DNA from: AC-32 sp035518635 | GTDB lineage: Bacteria; Actinomycetota; Thermoleophilia; Gaiellales; Gaiellaceae | Length of the DNA stretch: 37,937 nt | Direction of reading: 5' to 3' | Assembly: GCA_035518635.1 (NCBI GenBank) | Contig: DATIXI010000045.1 | Coordinates: forward strand, 1 to 37,937 | In this document: piece after piece, positions 5,835 to 12,421 of the stretch | Layout: each line of letters opens with the position of its first letter | Position numbering within the stretch: the first letter of the stretch is position 1 | Translations under genes and position numbers: made by a program | The notes under the pieces: model-generated | The model's database searches: none | Told to the model about the DNA's origin: nothing | What the model saw: only the letters and a program-made list of their open reading frames with translations

Positions 5835-7418
5835 GTGACCGTTACCCTTCCGCCCGATCTGTCCGAGCAGGCGCTCTCCCGCGCGCTCGACGAGTTTGTC
5901 GCCGCCGTCGGACAGGAGCACGTCCTCACGTCCGAGGAGGACCTGCTCGAGTTCCGGGATCCGTTCTGGTACCGCGGCTGGGACGACTACGAGGCCTCGG
6001 CCGTCGTGCAGCCGGAGACCGTCGAAGAGGTCCAGGAGATCGTCCGGATCGCCAACGAGCACAGGGTGCCGATCTGGGTCTCCGGGGTCGGGAAGAACAA
6101 CGGCTACGGCGGCTCCTCGCCGCGGGTGCGCGGCTCGGTCGTCGTCAACCTCCGCCGGATGAACCGCGTGCTCGAGATCAACGAGGAGTCGGCCTACGCG
6201 GTGATCGAGCCCGGAGTCCGCTGGTTCGACCTCCACGACGCGATCCAGGCCGGCGGCCACAAGCTGATGCTCTCGGTCCCGGATCTCGGCTGGGGCAGCG
6301 TCGTCGGGAACACGCTCGACCACGGGATCACCTACTTGCCGTACGGGATCGACCAGGGGATGCAGTGCGGGATGGAGGTCGTCCTCCCGAACGGTGAGCT
6401 GATGCGCACGGGCGGCGGCGGGATCCCGAACGGCAAGGCCGCGTACGTCTACAAGCGCGGGCTCGGGCCGACCCCCGACCAGCTCTTCATGCAGTCGAAC
6501 TACGGGATCGTCACGAAAATGGGAGTCTGGCTCCTGCCGACGCCGGAGTGCTTCATGCCGTGCTGGCTGAAGGTGTGGAAGGAGAGCGACCTCCCGGCCG
6601 TCGTCGACACGCTGCGCGAGCTGATGCTCGACGAGACGATCCGGATGGTCCCGCAGATCCTGAACACGCTCCTCCTGGCCGCGGTCTTCTCGAGCCGCTC
6701 CCAGTGGTACGACGGAGACGAGCCGCTCCCGGAGGAGGTGATCGACAGGGTCGCCAAGGAGCTCGACATCGGCCGCTGGACCATGCGCTTCACGCTCCTC
6801 GGCGACGAGGCGGTCGTCGACCACAAGTTCAAGAAGGTCAAGGCGGCGTTCGAGCGGATCGAGGGCGCCGAGGTGACGGGCACCAAGTACGACGGCGACA
6901 AGCTCGAGAAGATCGAGCACCCGGTCGAGCGCGTGCAGGCGGGGCTGCCGAACCTCGACATGAACGCGCAGACGGCCTGGTACGGGGGCGAGCACGGCGG
7001 CCACGTCGGCTTCTCGCCGGTCGCTCCGCTCACGGGCAAGGACGCGGTCGAGTTGTGCGGCCTGCTCCGCAACGGGATCGAGCAGAAGGCGAGCCTCGAC
7101 TACATGGTCGCGCTCATCGCGATCAACCCGCGCAGCTTCGTCCACATCACGCTGGTCATCTTCGACACGACGAACGAGGAGCAGACCCGCGGCGCCTACG
7201 ACGCCTGCAAGGTGCTCGTCAAGGAGGCGGGCGCGGCCGGCTACGGCGAGTACCGCGCACATCTCGACTTCATGGACCTCGCAGCCGACCAGTACAGCTT
7301 CAACGACCACGCGTACCGGCGGTTCACGGAGACGGTCAAGGACGCGCTCGACCCGAACGGGATCCTCATGCCCGGGCGGCACGGCATCTGGCCGAAGTCG
7401 ATGCGCCCGTCCGGCTAG
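5835..7418 (+). CDS. VAO-family 4-phenol oxidase (eugenol/vanillyl-alcohol oxidase type)
   Basis: A 527-residue FAD enzyme of the vanillyl-alcohol oxidase family, the same length as bacterial eugenol oxidase. The PCMH-type FAD domain occupies roughly residues 50-230 (VSGVGKNNGYGG, PDLGWGSVVGNTLDHG), followed by the cap/substrate domain. His390 in GGHVGFSP aligns with the histidine carrying covalent FAD. Tyr91, Asp150, Tyr473 and Arg474 align with the phenolate-binding and catalytic residues of the family. The expected reaction is oxidation of para-substituted phenols (vanillyl alcohol to vanillin, eugenol to coniferyl alcohol, 4-alkylphenols) with release of H2O2. The start is the GTG at 5835, preceded by GGAGGTGA at 5823-5830. 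A longer in-frame extension to 5715 lies antisense to the divergent gene and is rejected. 4-Cresol dehydrogenase is the main alternative, but no cytochrome partner is present. Confidence 0.85.
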   Translation: MTVTLPPDLSEQALSRALDEFVAAVGQEHVLTSEEDLLEFRDPFWYRGWDDYEASAVVQPETVEEVQEIVRIANEHRVPIWVSGVGKNNGYGGSSPRVRGSVVVNLRRMNRVLEINEESAYAVIEPGVRWFDLHDAIQAGGHKLMLSVPDLGWGSVVGNTLDHGITYLPYGIDQGMQCGMEVVLPNGELMRTGGGGIPNGKAAYVYKRGLGPTPDQLFMQSNYGIVTKMGVWLLPTPECFMPCWLKVWKESDLPAVVDTLRELMLDETIRMVPQILNTLLLAAVFSSRSQWYDGDEPLPEEVIDRVAKELDIGRWTMRFTLLGDEAVVDHKFKKVKAAFERIEGAEVTGTKYDGDKLEKIEHPVERVQAGLPNLDMNAQTAWYGGEHGGHVGFSPVAPLTGKDAVELCGLLRNGIEQKASLDYMVALIAINPRSFVHITLVIFDTTNEEQTRGAYDACKVLVKEAGAAGYGEYRAHLDFMDLAADQYSFNDHAYRRFTETVKDALDPNGILMPGRHGIWPKSMRPSG

Positions 7419-7426
7419 GAACGGAA

Positions 7427-7464
7427 CGAGCCCGGCCGCCTCCCGCGGAGCGCGGCCGGGCTCG
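7427..7464. terminator. Strong bidirectional hairpin between convergent genes
   Basis: CGAGCCCGGCCGC (7427-7439) pairs perfectly with GCGGCCGGGCTCG (7452-7464), a 13-bp GC-rich stem with a 12-nt loop. It sits in the 62-bp gap between the convergent phenol oxidase and MFS genes. No U-tract follows, as is common in high-GC actinobacteria. The role as shared terminator is inferred from position. Confidence 0.6.
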
Positions 7465-7480
7465 AACAATCACGGAGCTT

Positions 7481-8938
7481 CTAGGCGGCTTCCTCGAAGG
7501 CGGGCTCGCCGATCGTGACCTCGGCGCCGGTCTCCTGCGGCTTCAGGTCGCGGCCGCGGACCATGAAGATCGAGACGAGGAGGCCGACGAGCGCAATCGC
7601 GGCGCCGGCCCAGAAGGCGTTCACGAAGCCGTCCGTGAGCGCGACCGGCACCTTCACGCCGTCGGCGACCCGATTGTCGCTGGTCGTGACCGCGATCGTC
7701 GAGAGAATCGCGATCCCGACCGCCCCGCCGATCTGCTGCGAGGTGTTGATCAGGCCGGACGCGAGGCCTGCCTCCTGCGGCTTCGTGCCCGCAAGTGCCG
7801 CGATCGTGATCGGCACGAATGCGAACGGGATCGCGACGCCGAGAATCAGGAAGCCCGGGAAGAGGTCGGTCCAGTAGGTGCCGTCGACCGAGACCTGCGT
7901 GAAGAAGAGCAGGCCGGCCGTGAGCAGGCCCATCCCGATGACGAGCACCGGCTTGACGCCTACCCTGTTCACCAGGGCGGCGGCGACGTTCGCCCAGATC
8001 ACGGCCGTCCCGGCCACTGCCAGGTAGCCGACGCCGGTCTTGAGCGGCGAGTACCCGAGCACGTCCTGCATGTACAGCGTCAGGATCAGGAACATCGAGA
8101 ACAGCGCCGTGCCCATGATGAAGCCGGCCACGTTCGCCGCGGTCAGCGTCTGGAGCTTGAAGATCGAGAACGGCACGAGCGGGTCGCGCTGGCGCTGCTC
8201 CCAGAGCGCGAATGCCCCGAGGAGAACCGCCGAGGCGACGAAGGTCCCGATCGTCCTCGCCGAGCCCCAGCCCCAGCCGTGCCCCTGGGTGATCCCGAGC
8301 ACGAGCACCGCGAGGCCCGAGGTGACGAGCACCGCGCCGGGGATGTCGTGCGCCTGGCCCTGGGCGTCCTTGCTCTCGCGGAGCAAGACTGGGGAGACCG
8401 CAAGCGCTGCGATGCCGACGGGGACGTTGATGAAGAAGATCCACTGCCAGGAGAGCAGGTCCGTGAGGATCCCGCCGATCAGGACCCCGGCCGCGGCGCC
8501 GAGGCCGCCGACCGCTCCCCACGCGCCGAGCGCGATGTTGCGCTCGCGGCCCTCGGTGAACGACCTGGTCAGGATCGAGAGCGCGGACGGCGTGATCGTC
8601 GCCGCGCCGAGGCCCTGAAGCGCGCGAGCGCCGATCAGCGACGCCTCGCTCCAGGCCAGGCCGCAGAGCAGCGAGCCCAGCGAGAAGACGACGAGGCCGG
8701 CCATGAAGACGCGCTTGCGCCCGAGGATGTCGGCCAGGCGCCCGCCCAGCAGCAGGAAGCCGCCGAAGACAAGCGCGTACGCGCTGATCACCCACTGCAG
8801 GTTCTCCTGCGAGAAGTGGAGGTCCCTCTGAATGGACGGAAGGGCGACGTTCACGACCGCGATGTCGAGCACCACGACGAACTGCGTCACGCACAGAAGT
8901 GCGAGAGCGAACCATTTGAGCCTTTGCGAAGCGACCAT
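7481..8938 (-). CDS. MFS drug-efflux transporter, DHA2/EmrB-QacA type
   Basis: A 485-residue inner-membrane protein with about 14 hydrophobic segments, the DHA2 (drug:H+ antiporter) arrangement. Motif A is GGRLADILGRKR near residues 65-76. The antiporter motif C region is GGLGAAAGVLIGGILTD near 143-159, followed by SWQWIFFINVPVG. N-terminal FVVVLDIAVVNVALPSI is the usual DHA2 TM1 with its Asp. The family exports drugs or toxic organics by proton antiport. It is transcribed divergently from an HxlR regulator, the standard layout for a regulator controlling its own pump. On the minus strand TTGCAA (9004-9009) and TACTCT (8980-8985) with an 18-bp spacer are a weak promoter candidate. The neighbouring aromatic genes make phenolic export plausible, but the substrate is unknown. 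Confidence 0.85.
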   Translation of the reverse strand: MVASQRLKWFALALLCVTQFVVVLDIAVVNVALPSIQRDLHFSQENLQWVISAYALVFGGFLLLGGRLADILGRKRVFMAGLVVFSLGSLLCGLAWSEASLIGARALQGLGAATITPSALSILTRSFTEGRERNIALGAWGAVGGLGAAAGVLIGGILTDLLSWQWIFFINVPVGIAALAVSPVLLRESKDAQGQAHDIPGAVLVTSGLAVLVLGITQGHGWGWGSARTIGTFVASAVLLGAFALWEQRQRDPLVPFSIFKLQTLTAANVAGFIMGTALFSMFLILTLYMQDVLGYSPLKTGVGYLAVAGTAVIWANVAAALVNRVGVKPVLVIGMGLLTAGLLFFTQVSVDGTYWTDLFPGFLILGVAIPFAFVPITIAALAGTKPQEAGLASGLINTSQQIGGAVGIAILSTIAVTTSDNRVADGVKVPVALTDGFVNAFWAGAAIALVGLLVSIFMVRGRDLKPQETGAEVTIGEPAFEEAA

Positions 8939-9017
8939 CTACACCACGTCCTTCCGTCTCCTGGTTTCCGAAGGCTGCCAGAGTAGCAGAGTTTACTTTC
9001 TATTTGCAAGTGTCACC

Positions 9018-9046
9018 TTCACATCGGCAAGCGAACTCGCTATAAT
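9018..9046 (+). promoter_or_regulatory. Near-consensus promoter giving a leaderless HxlR transcript
   Basis: TTCACA (9018-9023), a 17-bp spacer and a perfect TATAAT (9041-9046) form the best sigma70-type promoter in the window. The ATG of the regulator starts at 9053, only 6 bp after the -10 box, where transcription should begin. There is no room for a Shine-Dalgarno, so the mRNA is predicted to be leaderless. Confidence 0.7.
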
Positions 9047-9052
9047 GCGCGC

Positions 9053-9676
9053 ATGCGCAAGCGCTACGACCAGTACTGCCCCGTTGCTCACGCCCTCTGC
9101 CTCGTGGGTGAGCGCTGGAGCCTGCTCGTCGTCCTCGAGCTGATGAGCGGGCCGAAGCGCTACACCGACCTCACGGCCAACCTCCCCGGGATCGGGACGA
9201 ACATCCTCGCTTCCCGGCTCCGCGACCTCGAGACGCACGGGATCGTCACGAAGCGGACGCTTCCACCCCCCGCGGCCTCGCGGGTCTACGAGCTCACCGA
9301 CTACGGCCTTGCGCTGCGACCCGTCATCCGCGAGCTCGCGCTCTGGGGCGCCCGGTCGCTCGGGCCCCCGGGCGCCGACGACGAGCTGTTTCCCGGCTGG
9401 CTCGAGAACGCGCTCGACACCGTGCTCGCGCCGCTGGCACCGCCCGGACGCTTCGAGTTCCGCGTCGGGGACGAGGTTGCCTCGCTCGTGGACGGCGAGG
9501 CTCAGCCCGGCCCGGTCGACGATCCGGACGTCGTCGTCGAAGGCGATCCCGTCGGCGTCTACTATCTCTTCGTCGACCGTACGCTCGACGGCGTGAAGAC
9601 CACCGGGGACCGCGCGCTGCTCGAGCAGCTGATCGCTGCCGCACCGACGCCGATCGAGGCGCCGGTTCCCGCATAG
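9053..9676 (+). CDS. HxlR-family winged-helix regulator with C-terminal SCP2-like domain
   Basis: A 207-residue regulator. Residues 8-95 are a HxlR winged helix: YCPVAHALCLVGERWSLLVV with the conserved Cys near the N-terminus, the recognition region GIGTNILASRLRDLE and wing ASRVYELTDYG. HxlR proteins are often thiol- or quinone-responsive through this Cys. The C-terminal ~100 residues (GRFEFRVGDEVASLVDGEAQPG ... DRALLEQLIAAA) look like a sterol-carrier/SCP2-like lobe that could bind a small hydrophobic ligand. It is divergent from the MFS pump (114-bp gap), so it probably represses that pump. The gap carries ACTT-N9-AAGT-type symmetry around 8994-9011, a possible operator. Confidence 0.8.
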   Translation: MRKRYDQYCPVAHALCLVGERWSLLVVLELMSGPKRYTDLTANLPGIGTNILASRLRDLETHGIVTKRTLPPPAASRVYELTDYGLALRPVIRELALWGARSLGPPGADDELFPGWLENALDTVLAPLAPPGRFEFRVGDEVASLVDGEAQPGPVDDPDVVVEGDPVGVYYLFVDRTLDGVKTTGDRALLEQLIAAAPTPIEAPVPA

Positions 9677-9695
9677 AGAGGGGGAAACAACCCGC

Positions 9696-10130
9696 ATGAA
9701 GGACGAGCGGAAGTCCACCAAGCGCGCGCGCTTCTCGGCCGAGGAGCGGGCGGCGATGAAGGAGCGCGCCCAGGAGCTGAAGGCGGAGGCGAGTCGCGCG
9801 GACGGGGAAAAGGCCTTGCTCGCGAAGATCGCCGAGATGAAAGGGTCGGATCGCACGATGGCCAGGCGGCTCCACTCGATCGTCAAGGCCACCGCGCCGG
9901 GGCTGTCGCCGAAGACCTGGTACGGGATGCCCGCCTACGCCAGGGGCGACAAGGTCGTCTGCTTCTTCCAGAGCGCCGGGAAGTTCAAGTCGAGGTACGC
10001 GACGCTCGGCTTCAGCGACGAGGCGAACCTCGACCACGGCGCCATGTGGCCGACCTCGTTCGCGCTGAAGAAACTGACCGCCGCCGAAGAGAAGAAGATC
10101 GCCGCGCTCGTGAAGAAAGCCGTGCGCTGA
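9696..10130 (+). CDS. DUF1801 domain protein
   Basis: A 144-residue protein. The N-terminal ~50 residues are charged and probably helical (Lys/Arg/Glu-rich, with FSAEERAAMKERAQELKAE). Residues about 50-140 form a DUF1801 (YdhG-like) domain with GLSPKTWYGMPAY, KVVCFFQSAGKFKSRYATLGF and the lysine-rich end AALVKKAVR. The family is small, soluble and of unsettled function; some members are described as iron-chaperone-like, which I would not assume here. It follows the HxlR gene by 19 bp with a GGGGGAA ribosome site and may be read through from the same promoter. Its stop is one base from that of the convergent GFA gene. Confidence 0.7.
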   Translation: MKDERKSTKRARFSAEERAAMKERAQELKAEASRADGEKALLAKIAEMKGSDRTMARRLHSIVKATAPGLSPKTWYGMPAYARGDKVVCFFQSAGKFKSRYATLGFSDEANLDHGAMWPTSFALKKLTAAEEKKIAALVKKAVR

Positions 10131-10131
10131 G

Positions 10132-10554
10132 TCAGGCCTCGGGAGGCTTGCGCTCGGGGTAGCGCGGCAGGCCGTCGTCGGGGATCGGCTCCCACGACGC
10201 GGCGTACGCGACGAACCCGCGGTAGCTCGGCCTGACACCGGGGTCCTCGTCGAAGCTCCCCATACGGACGCTCCGCATGTCCGGATCGTCCGGGTTCCGG
10301 CTCCAGAGGGCCGAGCCGCACGCCGAGCAGAACGCCTTGGGCCAGCCGTCGGGCGGAGCCCACTCGCGCACCAACTCCTCGCCGGAGACGATCCGCAGCG
10401 AGCCGGGCGCGATCTGGGCCTGGGCCGAAGCTGCAGTTCCCGTCCGCCGCTGGCAGCGCGTGCAGTGGCAGTAGCTCGCCGAGACGGGCGGCTCGGTCAA
10501 CTCCCAGCGGACTCCGCCGCAGAGGCAGCCCCCGGTGAGCGGATGCTCGAGCAC
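10132..10554 (-). CDS. GFA-family (formaldehyde-activating-enzyme-like) zinc protein
   Basis: About 140 residues with the zinc-binding signature of the GFA/CENP-V family: GGCLCGGVRW, CHCTRCQR and FCSACGSALW supply seven Cys that form the two zinc sites. The family is named after glutathione-dependent formaldehyde-activating enzyme, but most bacterial members have no proven reaction. Formaldehyde is produced when methoxylated aromatics are demethylated by oxygenases, so a link to the nearby aromatic genes is possible but unproven. I chose the GTG at 10554 (VLEHPLTGGCLC...). The longer frame from 10605 would run through the 10-bp inverted repeat at 10563-10594 and adds residues unlike the family. 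Confidence 0.75.
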   Translation of the reverse strand: MLEHPLTGGCLCGGVRWELTEPPVSASYCHCTRCQRRTGTAASAQAQIAPGSLRIVSGEELVREWAPPDGWPKAFCSACGSALWSRNPDDPDMRSVRMGSFDEDPGVRPSYRGFVAYAASWEPIPDDGLPRYPERKPPEA

Positions 10555-10562
10555 GACGGCAA

Positions 10563-10594
10563 CTCTAACGGCCCGTATTAGCGCGCCGTTAGAG
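10563..10594. repeat. Perfect 10-bp inverted repeat in a divergent promoter region
   Basis: CTCTAACGGC (10563-10572) and GCCGTTAGAG (10585-10594) are exact inverted arms around a 12-nt loop. They lie between the GFA gene and the lipid operon, just 22 bp before the first ATG of the operon (10617). The loop contains TAATAC on the minus strand, a possible -10 for the GFA gene. Symmetry and placement suggest an operator for either or both units. Confidence 0.5.
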
Positions 10595-10616
10595 CGCCCC
10601 TGCACGCTCGCGGCAG

Positions 10617-11231
10617 ATGTCGAGCACGCAGACGAACCCGCACCATGAGCCGCCCACGCTCGCGTTTCGGCTCCTCGCCTTGCTCAGCCGGCCGCTCGTC
10701 CAGGGCTTCTTCCGCGCCAGGGCGAGCGGAGTCGAGCACTTGCCGGAGGGCGGGTTCGTCCTCTGCGCGAACCACCTCTCCGGCTGGGACCCCTGGGCGC
10801 TCTGCCATCCGCTCTACCCGCGGCAGCCGAGGTTCCTGGTCAAGGCGGAGCTGTTCGCCTCTCCGTTCGTCCCGCTGCTCCAGGCGCTGGGCATGTTCCC
10901 GGTGAGCAGCGGCGACTCGGTGGCGGCCGCCGTCCGTCACGTGACCGCCGGGCGCATCGTCCTCGTCTTCCCGGAAGGCGCGCGCCGCAGGAACCGCGTC
11001 CTGCGCCCGCGCAGCGGCGGCGCGCGCATCGCACTCGGCGCAGGCGCGCCGCTCGTGCCGGCCGCCGTCCACGGGACCGAGCAGGTCTCGCCGCTCACGC
11101 CGTGGCGGGTCGCGTTCGGGCCTCCGGTGCCGCTCGACGACCTCGCCTCGATCCCGGTCACGGTTGCGGCACGAGAGGCGACGCGCCGTGTCTGGGAGCA
11201 GGTGCTGGCGTTGGAGTCGACGCTCTCGTGA
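10617..11231 (+). CDS. PlsC-like lysophospholipid acyltransferase
   Basis: A 204-residue member of the LPLAT/1-acylglycerol-3-phosphate acyltransferase family. The catalytic H-x4-D is NHLSGWD (His53, Asp58). The substrate-phosphate motif is FPEG (118-121) followed by a basic run (ARRRNRVLRPRSGG). Proline-containing GAPLVPAAVHG near 143-153 is the fourth family motif. The enzyme would acylate a lysophospholipid or related alcohol at the inner membrane face. It is the first gene of a five-gene operon: its TGA overlaps the GTG of the kinase-CarS fusion (GTGA). No other PlsC or PlsB/PlsY is in the window, so it may be dedicated to this pathway rather than bulk phosphatidate synthesis. Confidence 0.82.
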   Translation: MSSTQTNPHHEPPTLAFRLLALLSRPLVQGFFRARASGVEHLPEGGFVLCANHLSGWDPWALCHPLYPRQPRFLVKAELFASPFVPLLQALGMFPVSSGDSVAAAVRHVTAGRIVLVFPEGARRRNRVLRPRSGGARIALGAGAPLVPAAVHGTEQVSPLTPWRVAFGPPVPLDDLASIPVTVAAREATRRVWEQVLALESTLS

Positions 11232-12421
11232 CAATCGCCGTGGCAGTTGCGGTGCTCGGAGCGCTCCCGGTCTCGGTCGAGGTCGTGAAGCGCAGGCTGG
11301 TCGTCCCGCCCGAGGCCCTGCGGAAGACCGTCCACATCGGTGCGGCGCTGCTCGTTGCTCCGCTGCCGCTCTTCCTTTCCTACGGCGAGATCGCGGCGAT
11401 AGGCGTCTTGTTCGCGGCGGTGATGACGCTGTCGCGGCGTCGCGGGATCTTCAGCGCGGTGCACGAGGCGGAGCGGCGGTCGTACGGCGAGATCCTGTAC
11501 CCGCTCGGGATCGCGGCTCTCGCGCTGCTCTTCCCCTCGCCCGCGCCGTTCGTCTTCGGCGTGCTCGTCGTGGGCCTCGCCGACGGGGCCGCCGCGCTCG
11601 TCGGAATGCGCTTCAGCCGCAGGAAGCTGCCGGGCGGAAAGTCCGTCTGGGGGAGCGCGACGTTCCTCGCGATCGCGACGGCCGTCGGCCTCGGCGTCCT
11701 CCTTGCGGAAGGCAGGCCGCCAGGCGCCGTGCTGACCATCGCCGTGCTCGCCGCGATCGCGCTCACTCTCGCCGAGGCCCTGCTCGCGCGTGGGCTCGAC
11801 AATCTCGTCCTCCCGCCACTGGCAGGCCTCGCGATCGGAATCGGCGTCGAGCCGCTGCTCGTCGCGGAGGCGCTCTACCTGATCGCGCCCGCCGTCCTTG
11901 CTGGGATCGCCCATGCGGTGGTGATCAAGCGAGACCTCTTCCCGTGGCTCAAGCGCCCGATCGACGGCGGTCGCTCGTATCGCGGCCGGCGGCTCTTCGG
12001 CGCGAACAAGACCTGGCGCGGGCCCATGGTCATGGTCGGCGTCTGCACGCTCGGCGTGCTCGCCCAGACGGCGATCGACGGCTTCGAGCCGTTCGAGTCC
12101 CTGAGCGCGCTCGACTACCGGACCGGCCTGGCGCTCGCCCTCGGTCTCGCCCTCGGCCTCGGCTATTCGCTCGCGGAGCTGCCGAACAGCTTCGTCAAGC
12201 GGCAGCTCGGGATCCGCCCCGGCGAGCTCTCCCCTCGCGGCAGGCCGCTCCAGTACATCGCAGATCAGACGGACTCCGTCGCCGGCTGCGTGCTCGCGCT
12301 CGTCGCCTTCGGCCTCGGGCCGGCGCTCCTCGCGCTCGTCTTCGCCTGCGGCCTCGGTCTGCACGTGGTCCTCGACCGGCTGCTCTACGCCTTCGGCGTC
12401 AAGGCGGCGGTGACGCCGTGA
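11228..12421 (+). CDS. Fusion: phytol/dolichol/CTP-lipid kinase-like domain + CarS-like CDP-lipid synthase
   Basis: A 397-residue polytopic membrane protein with two recognisable halves. Residues 1-205 resemble the phytol/farnesol/dolichol kinase and CTP-dependent diacylglycerol kinase family: RKTVHIG (32-38), GEILYPLG (87-94), LADGAAALVG (117-126), GGKSVWGS (136-143) and the hallmark LDNLVLPPL (190-198). Residues 210-395 resemble CDP-archaeol synthase (CarS, CTP:2,3-diradylglycerol-1-phosphate cytidylyltransferase): KRPIDGGRSYRGRRLFGANK (242-261), a YSLAELPNSFVKRQLGI block (313-329) and DQTDSVAGC (346-354). Together they could phosphorylate a lipid alcohol and then activate it as a CDP-lipid, both with CTP. 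The start is GTG, sharing GTGA with the upstream stop; an upstream in-frame extension runs inside the acyltransferase gene and is rejected. Domain assignments come from motif memory; substrates are inferred. Confidence 0.72.
   Translation: MTIAVAVAVLGALPVSVEVVKRRLVVPPEALRKTVHIGAALLVAPLPLFLSYGEIAAIGVLFAAVMTLSRRRGIFSAVHEAERRSYGEILYPLGIAALALLFPSPAPFVFGVLVVGLADGAAALVGMRFSRRKLPGGKSVWGSATFLAIATAVGLGVLLAEGRPPGAVLTIAVLAAIALTLAEALLARGLDNLVLPPLAGLAIGIGVEPLLVAEALYLIAPAVLAGIAHAVVIKRDLFPWLKRPIDGGRSYRGRRLFGANKTWRGPMVMVGVCTLGVLAQTAIDGFEPFESLSALDYRTGLALALGLALGLGYSLAELPNSFVKRQLGIRPGELSPRGRPLQYIADQTDSVAGCVLALVAFGLGPALLALVFACGLGLHVVLDRLLYAFGVKAAVTP

Noticed and set aside
5772..7469. 565-codon minus-strand frame opposite the phenol oxidase
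   Set aside because: The plus strand encodes a complete VAO-family enzyme with active-site residues; the opposite frame is Arg/Val/Asp-rich without motifs.
6548..8986. 812-codon plus-strand frame across the phenol oxidase and MFS genes
   Set aside because: It spans two convergent real genes and the terminator hairpin; composition is Arg/Asp-rich and low-complexity.
11164..12417. N-terminal extension of the SDR to 764 codons
   Set aside because: The extra part reads through the kinase-CarS gene in another frame; the GTG at 12418 overlaps the upstream stop and immediately precedes the NAD-binding motif.
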